A stretch of DNA of 64,000 nucleotides from Lunatimonas salinarum (GTDB lineage: Bacteria; Bacteroidota; Bacteroidia; Cytophagales; Cyclobacteriaceae): contig NZ_JACVCV010000009.1 of NCBI RefSeq assembly GCF_017811155.1, forward strand, positions 1 to 64,000. The letters are read 5' to 3'. The notes beneath the pieces were generated by a model. The model was given only the letters and a program-made list of their open reading frames with translations. It had not been told where the DNA came from and ran no database searches. Of the stretch, positions 25,226 to 35,390 are shown one piece after another. The translations under genes and the position numbers were made by a program. Each line of letters begins with the position of its first letter. The first letter of the stretch is position 1.

Positions 25226-27103
25226 TCAGGATGATTTTTGGGCAGTTGGATGATAATTTTTTACATGAGGTCCCAAAAACAGGCGCGCATAGATGCGCAC
25301 TAAGGCGATACCTCCGAAAATAAAGCTAACGGCCTGTATGGACGCCAAAACATACTGATCTGCATGTATATGACTGAATAATAAATCCACTCCAACAAAA
25401 GTGGGACTAATCGGAAATCCCATGACACCTAATGTCGTCAACAGCAGGAGCAAGGCAAGCTTGGGATATTCATACACATGGCCATAGTATTGGTTTAGGT
25501 CGAAATAGGCAGGCTCGTGCTTCCGTAGTCGATCGATAGCCCAATAACCGACAATCCCGGCGGCGACCACACCGCTGAGGTAAATCATCGTTTGGCTATA
25601 ATCAAAACTTTCATTGAATGATACGGCTAATGCCATCCAAAAGTGGTGCGCCATCACTAGCATCCACGCCAGCCTAGGGTATTTCCTTTCAGAGAAGGCC
25701 TTGAAAACCATCATCAATGCCATCAGGCCGAAGAATCCCGGCAGAAATCCAAGGATTGGCGCGGGGATCCGTTCCTGATGGAAGTAGGCGATCAGGCCCA
25801 CCCCATAGAGGGGCAGGAAATACAAAGAGAGATTCTTGGGAGTCAGGAAATCCAGTTTTCGTCCAAGACGTTTAGCTGGGTTGAACACAAGGCTATTCAA
25901 CATTTTATCCAGATGCCATTCTTTGAGTGATAAAACATAGAGGCTTAATTCCAACCTTTTGGGGAACGTATCTTCCAAGGTGACCTCACGAGGTTTGAAA
26001 TGGTAAAACTGGTCCCGTATCAGGTAAGCAACTACCGAAGGTGATACCAAAAGCTGATACGTGCGCAAGAACGCATTGCCTGCAAAGTGGATCATGGCCA
26101 AGGCCTGCAAGCCCAAGGCCACTTCCACAAACATGATTCCTATCTGTGCAATGGAAGCATAAGCAATCTGGGTTTTGATGGTGGACTGAACCCTCGCAAT
26201 CGGATAAGCGATAATGGCTGTCCCCAATCCCAAAAGGCCAATAAAGATCCTGGCTGCAAGTTGGTGTTCCCAAAAGGGAAAGGTCCTCAACAGCAAAAAT
26301 ACCCCAAAATGTACCGATAGCGATCCATAAAAAATAGCAGAGGATGGGGTAGGTCCTTCCATGGCCCGAGGCAACCAAGAGGAAAAGGGAAGTTGTGCGG
26401 ATTTGGCCGCAGCGGCTATGCCCAGGGAGATAGCGATAAATAGCCCAATGCCCTCATGCGAGGCCAATTGGTCTGAAACCAACGCTGTATCTAACAGCTT
26501 GATAAATGTGATGTTCTCGTGCCATAGGTGATGACTCGCCCACATCGCCAAGATGATACCGATATCCCCAATACGGTAAATGGAAAAAACCTTTACGGCA
26601 TTTCTGACCGGCAAATACCGATCCCGGTAAAAAGCAATCAAAAGGAAAGAAGAAATGCCCAACATTTCCCATCCCAAAAACAAGGTTTCAAAATTTCCGG
26701 CCAACACTGTCAGATTATAGGCAAGGAAGAAGAAAAGCAGCGTATTGAAAAACCGCTTGTATCCCTCCTCCATATGCATATAAAACCGGCTGTATCGGGT
26801 GATCAAGAAAGTAACGAATGCTCCCACCCAAAGGTAAACGGCCGAAAGGGAATCAAAATAGAAGTCTAGCAAGAACTGGTAGCTCCCGTTGTTGTATAGC
26901 TCCAATTCAGCGATATTGACCGGCACCATTCCTTCGAAAATCCAATAGATGGTGTAGCCGGTTATTCCCAGCAGCTGCAAACTTACCGCGGCGAATGCCA
27001 GTCTGGAAAAATGATTTTCCCCGTTATCCGGCAGTATCAGAGAGATCACAAATGCCAACAAAGGCAATAAGACGAATATGCTCATCATCACTTGATGTTC
27101 CAC
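25226..27103 (-). CDS. dabB: DabB: proton-conducting (NuoL/MrpA-like) subunit of an inorganic carbon pump
   Basis: DabB belongs to the proton-conducting antiporter family (PF00361) and is thought to couple the proton gradient to DabA. The 625-residue protein has about 14 helices. It shows the conserved Glu in FLGWEMLGISSFLLIAFYRDR (key part GWEMLG, about 144-149) and the Lys-rich signature AAAKSAQLPFSSWLPRAMEGPTP (key part KSAQLPFSSWLPRAMEG). It follows dabA with three bases between stop and start. It is not part of a complex I operon: no nuo neighbours are present. NDH-1 subunit annotation would be misleading; pairing with dabA decides the call. Confidence 0.88.
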   Translation of the reverse strand: MEHQVMMSIFVLLPLLAFVISLILPDNGENHFSRLAFAAVSLQLLGITGYTIYWIFEGMVPVNIAELELYNNGSYQFLLDFYFDSLSAVYLWVGAFVTFLITRYSRFYMHMEEGYKRFFNTLLFFFLAYNLTVLAGNFETLFLGWEMLGISSFLLIAFYRDRYLPVRNAVKVFSIYRIGDIGIILAMWASHHLWHENITFIKLLDTALVSDQLASHEGIGLFIAISLGIAAAAKSAQLPFSSWLPRAMEGPTPSSAIFYGSLSVHFGVFLLLRTFPFWEHQLAARIFIGLLGLGTAIIAYPIARVQSTIKTQIAYASIAQIGIMFVEVALGLQALAMIHFAGNAFLRTYQLLVSPSVVAYLIRDQFYHFKPREVTLEDTFPKRLELSLYVLSLKEWHLDKMLNSLVFNPAKRLGRKLDFLTPKNLSLYFLPLYGVGLIAYFHQERIPAPILGFLPGFFGLMALMMVFKAFSERKYPRLAWMLVMAHHFWMALAVSFNESFDYSQTMIYLSGVVAAGIVGYWAIDRLRKHEPAYFDLNQYYGHVYEYPKLALLLLLTTLGVMGFPISPTFVGVDLLFSHIHADQYVLASIQAVSFIFGGIALVRIYARLFLGPHVKNYHPTAQKSS

Positions 27104-27106
27104 GGC

Positions 27107-29596
27107 TTAAGCGATTAGGTAGACGGGAAGGTTTTCAGCGGTGGATTCCAGCACTTTTTCTAGGTTGTCAACATACGCTATGTCCGAAGTAATGGGCTGA
27201 TATTCCACAAATGCCCCTGCTTTAAATACGTACGCTTGTTTATTCTCCGGATGGATACACACTAGTTTCACCCATTCATTCACAAACCATTCATAGGTAG
27301 GGTCATGCCTTTGGATGGTTTTTAGAAGTACCTCCGGGTAGTGTTCTACCGTTATCAAAATTCGGAGTGGGTCGTGGATATTGACCATCTGAAGGGGCAA
27401 TCCTGTGCGCAGATCGCCATCCATACCATTCGCTACACCGATCAATCCCATTACATTGTGGGGCAATTTACTTCCCGCACCCAATCGGTGATTGTCTACT
27501 TTTGAAAAATAATATTCTAAATTAATTCCCCCACATACGGGAGCCACTGCTTTGAGAATGCCAAAAAGGTAGGCTCCCTCTGGATCAATAAGGTGATCGT
27601 ATGAATTCAGAAAGGCGCGTTTATCAAGAAAGAGATGTCGGTTATTTTCCCTTTTGCCTACCACACAGAGCGCATTGGTGGCGTGGTTCCATTCAGGTCT
27701 GGTTACAAAGAGCGACAAAGCCCTCTTTTTTACCTGCTCATGAATCCTCTTCGCATCTTGCGTGGAATCTATGGTATGGAAACGTCTGGATCTTTCTTTC
27801 GCGTTGTAATCAAGGGCAATTTCGAACGTCTGTAGATTTCTCTCATGAAGTACTTTATTGGACGCAGATAATGCTTCCAGATCATAAAACTCCATTTCAT
27901 CGCGGGTGGTATCATGTAGCCCTCCGATAAATTGGGTACTTTCAGGAATATGGAGACCTCTTTTTGCCAGAATTTCTCTTACTTCTGATTGGTTTCCAAT
28001 AGCTGCGGCTACACGGGCGTTGACCGAACCGGATCGGCCGGAACAGGCCCCACAATCGTATCCGGCGTAATGCGTATTGTTTAGTGAGCTGGCACCATGT
28101 CCTATCACGTAAATCAGTGGTGCAAAATCCCGCACCAAACCGATACTTTTCAGCAATCCTTCTACTGCATCGGCCATTTCGGAAACGGTAAAACCTACCT
28201 GCATACCGTGATGGGTGTGTTCAGGATCGGTGCAGGAAATGCTCAGCTTTCCGTTAGGATCCATATGGTGAAAAGATGATACCATTGCAGGTGTCTCAGA
28301 AGGGTAAAAGATGCTTTTTGCCATTTTTAAAGCAGACCAAAAGCCCATCGTTTGTGAGATCGCCCAGCCGCCAAAGATTCCTTTGGAATGCTTGCTAAAG
28401 TGGGCATCCTTTTTATGCCTGATTTTCGATGCGGTTTCTTTGATCACATGTCTTGGGGTCACCGGTGCAGGGCATACTTTGGTCATAAATTTGCCGTGTT
28501 CCGGCTGGAAGAAAAAAGGCAGGTTGAAGAAGCCTGCTGTTCCGTAGGTTTGGGCATCAGGGGCAAATCGTTCGACATACCTTCTGATGGAACAGGATCG
28601 GTCATCGATACAGAACATAGCCTGAAACGAAGGTGCTTTATTGAAGTCGGCCGCATGGCTTAGCTGTAGGCCTCTGATGACCTGATCATAGTAGGACCAT
28701 TCCATGGCCTCCTGCCAAATTTTGTGTATTTCAAACCATTCACTATTTTCGACTGGCGCAAAAAGTGGGCTCATGGCTTCGTCAATATACTTTCCTAGGG
28801 CAAACCATTTTTCTCCCCTTTTCCGATCCAATGCATCGATTTCCAAGATGCACTCTAAAAAAATCAAGTCATGAAGGCTCACTTTTCGCTTATCCAAAAG
28901 CGACTGTTCTTGGTGTTCCAACACCGCCACCATTCCAGACCAGCCTGGATGGGCGAATTGTTGGTCAAACAGGTACTGGGCGAACCATTTTTCGTCGCCG
29001 ACCAACAGGTGGAGTAAATCCGATAACTTGGTGTTTTTTCCAAGAAGTAGGTTTCTTGCTCGTTCACTCTTGACGATTGTGCTGAAACTGTTTTTTTCCA
29101 AAGACCTGACAGCCGAAAGTAAGCCCTTTGATTCTACCGGAAATTTCCAAATCGCAATTCCCTGATCCAAGTAGGAACTCACAAGTCGAAAGAGTAACTC
29201 GTGTACCTCTTTATCTAAGTTTAGGTTGAATACATCTTTCCACAGTTTTCGGATTCTGCCAACCTTCGGCTCAGGATATTCCTGTACCGGACTGTTCAAT
29301 AAGAGGTTGCTCCAATAGGCCAGCTCGTCCTTGCCTTTGTGTTCGGTGATCACCCGCTCTAGAATTAACGGGTTGATTTTATGTTGGGCATAGAGTTGCC
29401 GGAAGGTAGCTAGGTTCCAGTAAACCTTATATCCAAAATTTTCAGCAGCCAATTGTAACGCTTGATGGAAAGGCAGATGTTGAAAAGCATGCAGGGTATT
29501 GTGATGCACAAAGTCTTTTAGTGGAGACTGCGCTGGAAGATAGTGACTTAGCTCATGCAAAACGTGATCTAAATCGAATGACACGGATTGCGCCAT
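27107..29596 (-). CDS. dabA: DabA (DUF2309/UPF0753): carbonic-anhydrase-like subunit of an inorganic carbon pump
   Basis: DabA is the cytosolic zinc subunit of the DAB system, which hydrates CO2 vectorially and so accumulates bicarbonate. The 829-residue protein begins at ATG 29596 (a TTG at 29632 would add 12 residues). Candidate zinc and catalytic residues are C329 and D331 in FCIDDRSCSIRRY, H500 in VIGHGASS and C515 in YDCGACSGRSG. Their spacing (2, 169, 15) closely matches the described Halothiobacillus set C351/D353/H524/C539. The N-terminal HHNTLHAF box of the family is present (about 31-38). It is the first gene of a two-gene operon with dabB. Confidence 0.92.
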   Translation of the reverse strand: MAQSVSFDLDHVLHELSHYLPAQSPLKDFVHHNTLHAFQHLPFHQALQLAAENFGYKVYWNLATFRQLYAQHKINPLILERVITEHKGKDELAYWSNLLLNSPVQEYPEPKVGRIRKLWKDVFNLNLDKEVHELLFRLVSSYLDQGIAIWKFPVESKGLLSAVRSLEKNSFSTIVKSERARNLLLGKNTKLSDLLHLLVGDEKWFAQYLFDQQFAHPGWSGMVAVLEHQEQSLLDKRKVSLHDLIFLECILEIDALDRKRGEKWFALGKYIDEAMSPLFAPVENSEWFEIHKIWQEAMEWSYYDQVIRGLQLSHAADFNKAPSFQAMFCIDDRSCSIRRYVERFAPDAQTYGTAGFFNLPFFFQPEHGKFMTKVCPAPVTPRHVIKETASKIRHKKDAHFSKHSKGIFGGWAISQTMGFWSALKMAKSIFYPSETPAMVSSFHHMDPNGKLSISCTDPEHTHHGMQVGFTVSEMADAVEGLLKSIGLVRDFAPLIYVIGHGASSLNNTHYAGYDCGACSGRSGSVNARVAAAIGNQSEVREILAKRGLHIPESTQFIGGLHDTTRDEMEFYDLEALSASNKVLHERNLQTFEIALDYNAKERSRRFHTIDSTQDAKRIHEQVKKRALSLFVTRPEWNHATNALCVVGKRENNRHLFLDKRAFLNSYDHLIDPEGAYLFGILKAVAPVCGGINLEYYFSKVDNHRLGAGSKLPHNVMGLIGVANGMDGDLRTGLPLQMVNIHDPLRILITVEHYPEVLLKTIQRHDPTYEWFVNEWVKLVCIHPENKQAYVFKAGAFVEYQPITSDIAYVDNLEKVLESTAENLPVYLIA

Positions 29597-29918
29597 AGGG
29601 GTTGCGTTTACATAATTTGAATAATAAACCAAGGAGACATTTGGATACTCCCTCTGTCATGTAGATGGTTAGGATTGTGTCCCCTGCCAGCCACTATTTT
29701 TTGTGGTCGATAGGTTCTCTCATCCTGTACACTAAAGCATGAATGAGCCTCATCGTTAGATACCCATCCATTCCAGTACGTTAGTAATTACTGACTTTGC
29801 CGGAAAATGAGCTTAGAAGCAAGCTTTCAATCCCGGAGTACAAAGGTAGTGGCAAGCCATTGGATTTCATTGTGATTGAGATCACAGGAGCCGCCTATTC
29901 TAAATTTGGTTCAGGCTT
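29597..29918. other. Divergent intergenic region between dabA and the giant kinase
   Basis: About 320 bp with no coding potential that I can support. CAAAGGTA at 29841-29848 reads TACCTTTG on the minus strand and could be a -7 element for dabA, but no matching -33 TTG is visible upstream of it. No RNA gene or repeat recognised. Confidence 0.4.
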
Positions 29919-29919
29919 T

Positions 29920-29950
29920 TTGTACGTACCCGAATTTTCAGCTATCTTTC
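29920..29950 (+). promoter_or_regulatory. Promoter of the PAS/GAF kinase and response regulator
   Basis: TTG at 29920-29922 and TATCTTTC at 29943-29950 approximate the Bacteroidota -33/-7 pattern with a 20-bp spacer. The start would be about 40 bases ahead of ATG 29997. One mismatch in the -7 element lowers confidence. Confidence 0.45.
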
Positions 29951-29996
29951 ACTAATAAACAAATCGAAGCAAAAGTGCCACCTTTGATATAACCTA

Positions 29997-32900
29997 ATGC
30001 AGCATTCCAACGACTACAGCAGTTTATTTTTTCTTAGTCCTTTGCCTGCGTTTGTCTACGATGCAAAGACTTTTCAGCTGATTGATGTCAATCCCGCAGC
30101 CCTTTCCCACTATGGATACACCAAGGAGGAATTTCTTTCAATGAGCCTCAAGGATTTGCATGCGTTCCAAGAAGGGGCGGCCCACTTGCCCGTTCCGGGG
30201 GAAACCGACAATTCGCATGAAAATATTTATTTTGGGGTATTTACTCATCAAAAGAAGGATGGTAAACTAATCAAGATGGATATCAATGGGCACCGGCTGG
30301 AAGTGGCCGGACGGCCCTGTGTCATGTTGCTCGCCCAAGATGTCACCCAACGGGAAGCTGAAATCCTGGCGATCAAAATGTCACAAGGAAAGCTAGAGGC
30401 TGCTTCGGATATTGCCAATATTGGATATTGGAAGCTCGAGATGGATGCCGACACGTTGACTTGGTCCGATAAGGTTTATGAAATTTGGGGCAGAAAGAAG
30501 GAAACGTTTACGTTAAATTTTGATTCTTTCTATGCGACCATACATCCCGATGATCTAGCGCAATTTGACAGGGAGCAGGAGGAAACCTTCTCGGGAAGAA
30601 AGGACTTGAATTTTGCCCATCGAATTCTATTGCCGGATGGCAGGGTGCGGTGGGTCAGCGAAATAGGCAGGTTGAATAGGGATTCAGAAGGCCAGCCAAT
30701 TGCGTTTGAAGGCATCGTCAGGGACATTACCGACGAGATGAACGAGAACATCGAAAAAGACCTATTGAGCCGGATAGGGGCGGTTTTTGGTAAGTTTGAT
30801 GATTTGAAGGAGGCGTTATATGAGATATGCCAACTGATTAATCGGGTAGGCGGGTTTAGTTTTACAGAGGTCTGGCTTCCAACGATTCACGGGGATAAAT
30901 TGAAGATGTCGGCAAACGCGGCGGGAGACGATGCCGGATCACTTTTTTACCGATCGAATTTCAAAGGCTATGAGTTTGCCTTGGGTCAGGGATTACCGGG
31001 AAAAGTTTGGGAGGATTTATCTGCCATCTATTCTGATAAGCCGATTGAAGCACCTTTCTTCGTCAGAAGGAGGGAAGCACAAGAAGCAGGAATAAAGACA
31101 GTATTAGGCATCCCCTTGCTTCAGAAGGGCGATTTAATTGGCGTGCTGATGATAGGCAGCGCACAGCAATTGTCCAATGTACAGCAGTATCAGCCTATTT
31201 TGAAAAGATTGGAGGTATACCTGGGATCAGAGATTCTGCGAAAGCGTATGGAAAACGAGCGCTTACACGTGGTCGAGTCCTTGCCAGACCTAGTTGGCGT
31301 TTTGGATTTCAACGGCATGATCCTACAAATAAATTCCGCTGGTCGGCACATCATGGGTTATTCGAATCAGGAGATTTTGGGAAACCCGCTCTTGAATTTT
31401 TTGCATCCTGAAGACAGGGAAAGGCTTTTGGGTGAATTGCAACGGGTGCAGCTTGGCGAGTCAGCTTTTAGATTTGAGGCCCGAATCATCCGGCAATCCG
31501 GGCAGATAGCCTGGCTTGCGTGGAATGGAAGCGTATTTTTTGACGACGGAATTATCTTTACATCTGCAAAAGACGTCACTGAAGAGAAAGATTTAAGGGA
31601 ATTAATCAGCAATGCGTCTGAACTTGCTCAAATTGGGGGGTGGTCCATAGACTTGTTAAACTCCAAGCTTGTGTGGTCAAAGGAAATCCACCATATTTTT
31701 GATACAGACCCAAACACCTACCAACCGGACTTTGAATCGTCCATTATCTTTTACCGCAAGGACTACATAGACCATGTCAACAAGGCGTTCGAACAGGCTA
31801 CTGTTGATGGTCTCCCCTTTGATATCGTGGCGGCCATTGTCAGTGCTGCCGGCGCGGAGAAGTGGGTAAGAATTATCGGAAAGCCGGAAATACTGGATGG
31901 TAGATGTGTGCGATTGTTTGGTAGTTTTCAAGACATTACCAGCCTAAAGGCTGTCCAACAGCGGCTGGAAGACATCAACAACGACCTTCCCGGTGTCACT
32001 TTTCAGTATTTTTTATTTCCGGACGGTAGTGGTAAGCTGGAATCGGTGAGTCGTGCCAGTGAGGACATTTGGCAGATGACGCCGGCTCAATGCGAAGCGA
32101 ATAGTAATTTGGTATGGGATCAAATTAGAAAAGGTGGTGACTTCGAAAAGCTTACCCAAGATATTCGGCATTCTATGCTAAACCTTACCCAATGGCATAG
32201 CCGGTGGCGCAATGTGTTGCCTAATGGAAAGTTGCGCTGGCATGAAGGGTTTGGTACTCCCTACAGGCTGTCTGATGGAACCATTTTGTTTAATTCGATG
32301 ATATTCGATATCACCGAAGAAGTGAAATCGGCGAGGCTTTCAGATGAGATGGCTGAGCTGGCAAAAATAGGTAGCTGGGAAATGGGCCTAACAGCCGAAG
32401 ATGGTTCCGAATCCATGTACTGGTCTCCGATGGTGAAACGCTTACTGGAGGTAGGTGACGATTATCAACCCTCGCTGACCGGAGGCTTTGAATTCTATAC
32501 AAAGGAAAGTGAGGAAACGATCCGTTCGGCAATAAGCCGGCTGATAGAAGAAGGGGTGGAATTCGATGAGGAACTGCTACTCATTACGGCATCTGGAAAG
32601 GAAAAATGGATACGCTGTATCGGAAAGAGTGAAGTGGTAGACGGAAAGCGAACAAAAATATTTGGAAGCTTTCAAGACATCCATAGCATGAAGACGACCC
32701 AACTGCAGGTCAAGGAGATCCTCGGCAGTATCTCCGATGCGTTCTACGCTGTAGACAGGGATTGGAATTTTACCTACTTCAACCGGGAGGCTGAAAATTT
32801 ACTTGGCAGAAAATCCGAAGAGCTTATCGGAAGGAATATTTGGGAAGAGTTTGCACCCGCAAAAGGCACCTATATCGAAACCATTTACCGCCGGGTGGCG

Positions 32901-35390
32901 CAAAGCGGAAAGTCAGAGAGATTTGAATATTTTTATCCAGGAAATACTTCCTGGTATGAAGTCACCACCTATCCATCGGGAGGGGGTATCTCCAGTTACT
33001 TCAAGAATATTGATGAGCGCTTAAATAGCGAGCAGTTGCTTCGTCACGCATACGAGGAAAAAAACCGAATTCTGGAAAGCATCGGAGATGCCTTCTTTGC
33101 CTTGGATCAAGACTGGCAAATTACGTATTGGAACAGCAAGGCAGAGACGTTGACCGGATTGCCGCGTGAATCGATGGTAGGAAATGACTTTTGGGAAAAG
33201 TTACCGGAGGTGAACAAATTGCCGTTTCTAAGCGAATACAAGGATTCACTGTTAGCCAAACGCCCGTTGTCAGTAGTGGAATATATTGCTTCTTTTGACC
33301 AATGGTATGAGGTGAATATGTATCCCACTCCTGACGGAGTCAGTGTTTTTTTTAGGAATATAACCGAACAGAAAAAGGCGGACGAAAGACTGCTTTTGAA
33401 AAGCAAGCAGCTGGACATCATTGCGGAAATGAACAGTGAATTGCTGAGTTATGACGATTGGTATGAAGTCATTGCACGGGCATTTGAAAGAATTTGCAAC
33501 ACTGTTCATGTAGACCGAATATATTATTTCCAAAATGCCCGGAACGAAAATTCCGGAGAAATGGAAACGAGTCAGCGCATGGAATGGGCTAAAGCAGGCG
33601 TAAGTGCCCAAATTGACAACCCTGCCCTTCAGAATATACCTTTTTCCTCGATCGAAGATGTAATAGCCCCACTTACCAATGGCCAGCCCTACCAGGCGAT
33701 TGTGCGAACGATGCCGGAAACTAACGCCAAGTCGTTGCTGAATGACCAGGAGATCAAGTCCATTCTGGTGCTCCCTATTTTTCTGAAAAACAGCTTTTGG
33801 GGCTTTATCGGATTTGATGATTGCCACGAGGAGCGGCAGTGGAGTGTAGATCAGATTATTTTTCTTAAGACGATAACCGCTAACTTGTCGTCAGCGATCG
33901 AGTCTAACCAAGCGCATTTGGAGCTAGCACGTGCCTATGAGGAGCGGAGCCTTATCTTAGAGTCCATCGGGGACGCTTTTTTTGCAGTTGACAATCAATG
34001 GAGGGTAACCTACTGGAATGCTCAGGCCGAGCGCTTTTTGGATAAGCCTAGAGAGGATATTGTAGGGAAGATTCTGTGGGAGGAGTATGCAGATGCGTTG
34101 GGTACGAAATTCTACCGCATGTATTACGAAGCGAAGAATACAGGGAAAGTGGTGTCTTTTGAAGAGTATTTTGAACCCATAGACCGGTGGTTTGACGTTA
34201 CGGCCTATCCGAATGAATTGGGGCTTTCAGTATTCTTTAAGGATGTCACCTTCCGAAAGAAAACGGATATTCGGGTTAGAGAGGCCAACGAGCGTTTCGA
34301 AAAGGTGGCGCAGGCCACTACCGATGCCATCTGGGATTGGAATATTGCCGAAGACATCTATTTCCGTGGCGAAGGATTTGAAAAGCTGTTTGGGTATCAG
34401 GTAAAGCGAAGTCTCCGGGAGCGGGATTTTTGGAAGGACAGCTTCCACCCCGATGATCTTCCTTTGATTAAAGACAGCTTGGCAGCCGCCTTGGCCGATC
34501 CTACCCGGGAATTTTGGCAAGCAGACTACCGCATCATCCACGCCAGCGGGGAGTTGAAATATGTGACAGACAAGGGAATCATTATTCGAAACGCGGCGGG
34601 TGAACCTACGCGCATGGTGGGAGCTACAACCGATATTTCGGACAGCAAAAAGCATGAGATTGAACTGCGGGAAGTCAATGAACGGCTGGTAAAATATGCG
34701 AGGGAACTGGAGATTTCAAACGAACAGCTTGAGCATTTTGCATTTATCACCTCGCATGATCTGCAAGAGCCATTACGGATGATAACCAGCTTTTTAAATC
34801 AACTCCAAAAGAAATACCAGCATCAACTGGATGAAAAAGCGCATCAATATATTTATTTTGCCGTGGATGGCGCCCGGCGGATGAAGCAAATAATATTGGA
34901 CGTGCTAGAGTTTTCGCAGGCGGGGAAGCTGGAAGAAACAAAAGAGCTTGTCAGCTTGAATGAATTGATGGAAGAATACCGGGCCTTACGGAGAAAGTTG
35001 CTGGAAGACAGGGATGCCAAGATTGATGCAGATAATCTTCCGACTGTCCTGTGTTACAAGGCACCCATTACCCAAACATTGCACTGCCTGATTGACAATG
35101 CGATTAAGTATGCCCGAGAAGGTGTGCCCCCACAAGTCACCGTTTCGGCGCTGGATATGGGTGGTTTCTGGCAAATTTCGGTGCAAGACAACGGAATTGG
35201 TATCGAGCCTAGGTTTTTCGATAAAATATTTGTTATTTTTCAACGCTTACACAACCGGAACGCCGAGAGTGGAAGCGGAATTGGGCTGTCCATCGCCAAG
35301 AAACAGGTGGAATCATGGGGAGGCAAAATATGGGTAGAGTCTCGGCCCGGTTTTGGAAGTACGTTTTACTTTACGGTGAATAAAAAATAG
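29997..35390 (+). CDS. Giant soluble multi-PAS/GAF sensor histidine kinase
   Basis: This 1797-residue protein has no membrane helix and should act in the cytosol. I read two PAS domains (about residues 12-115 and 130-245), a GAF (255-410), six PAS domains (425-1140), a second GAF (1150-1310) and two more PAS domains (1320-1560), about ten PAS in all. A coiled segment, HisKA with FAFITSHDLQEPLRM (about 1580-1595) and HATPase with LIDNAIKYA, DNGIGIE and GSGIGLSIAKK follow. The H-box HDLQEPLR is the phytochrome-like type. Three PAS units share the phrase ESIGDAFFA.D..W..TYWN, pointing to recent internal duplication. The CheY-like gene starts at the very next base, so it is the probable phosphotransfer partner. 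Signal unknown. Confidence 0.9.
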   Translation: MQHSNDYSSLFFLSPLPAFVYDAKTFQLIDVNPAALSHYGYTKEEFLSMSLKDLHAFQEGAAHLPVPGETDNSHENIYFGVFTHQKKDGKLIKMDINGHRLEVAGRPCVMLLAQDVTQREAEILAIKMSQGKLEAASDIANIGYWKLEMDADTLTWSDKVYEIWGRKKETFTLNFDSFYATIHPDDLAQFDREQEETFSGRKDLNFAHRILLPDGRVRWVSEIGRLNRDSEGQPIAFEGIVRDITDEMNENIEKDLLSRIGAVFGKFDDLKEALYEICQLINRVGGFSFTEVWLPTIHGDKLKMSANAAGDDAGSLFYRSNFKGYEFALGQGLPGKVWEDLSAIYSDKPIEAPFFVRRREAQEAGIKTVLGIPLLQKGDLIGVLMIGSAQQLSNVQQYQPILKRLEVYLGSEILRKRMENERLHVVESLPDLVGVLDFNGMILQINSAGRHIMGYSNQEILGNPLLNFLHPEDRERLLGELQRVQLGESAFRFEARIIRQSGQIAWLAWNGSVFFDDGIIFTSAKDVTEEKDLRELISNASELAQIGGWSIDLLNSKLVWSKEIHHIFDTDPNTYQPDFESSIIFYRKDYIDHVNKAFEQATVDGLPFDIVAAIVSAAGAEKWVRIIGKPEILDGRCVRLFGSFQDITSLKAVQQRLEDINNDLPGVTFQYFLFPDGSGKLESVSRASEDIWQMTPAQCEANSNLVWDQIRKGGDFEKLTQDIRHSMLNLTQWHSRWRNVLPNGKLRWHEGFGTPYRLSDGTILFNSMIFDITEEVKSARLSDEMAELAKIGSWEMGLTAEDGSESMYWSPMVKRLLEVGDDYQPSLTGGFEFYTKESEETIRSAISRLIEEGVEFDEELLLITASGKEKWIRCIGKSEVVDGKRTKIFGSFQDIHSMKTTQLQVKEILGSISDAFYAVDRDWNFTYFNREAENLLGRKSEELIGRNIWEEFAPAKGTYIETIYRRVAQSGKSERFEYFYPGNTSWYEVTTYPSGGGISSYFKNIDERLNSEQLLRHAYEEKNRILESIGDAFFALDQDWQITYWNSKAETLTGLPRESMVGNDFWEKLPEVNKLPFLSEYKDSLLAKRPLSVVEYIASFDQWYEVNMYPTPDGVSVFFRNITEQKKADERLLLKSKQLDIIAEMNSELLSYDDWYEVIARAFERICNTVHVDRIYYFQNARNENSGEMETSQRMEWAKAGVSAQIDNPALQNIPFSSIEDVIAPLTNGQPYQAIVRTMPETNAKSLLNDQEIKSILVLPIFLKNSFWGFIGFDDCHEERQWSVDQIIFLKTITANLSSAIESNQAHLELARAYEERSLILESIGDAFFAVDNQWRVTYWNAQAERFLDKPREDIVGKILWEEYADALGTKFYRMYYEAKNTGKVVSFEEYFEPIDRWFDVTAYPNELGLSVFFKDVTFRKKTDIRVREANERFEKVAQATTDAIWDWNIAEDIYFRGEGFEKLFGYQVKRSLRERDFWKDSFHPDDLPLIKDSLAAALADPTREFWQADYRIIHASGELKYVTDKGIIIRNAAGEPTRMVGATTDISDSKKHEIELREVNERLVKYARELEISNEQLEHFAFITSHDLQEPLRMITSFLNQLQKKYQHQLDEKAHQYIYFAVDGARRMKQIILDVLEFSQAGKLEETKELVSLNELMEEYRALRRKLLEDRDAKIDADNLPTVLCYKAPITQTLHCLIDNAIKYAREGVPPQVTVSALDMGGFWQISVQDNGIGIEPRFFDKIFVIFQRLHNRNAESGSGIGLSIAKKQVESWGGKIWVESRPGFGSTFYFTVNKK

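Noticed and set aside
25226-27103. Reading this gene as NADH dehydrogenase subunit 5 (NuoL)
   Set aside because: It is not near any nuo gene, and its three-base spacing to dabA identifies it as DabB.
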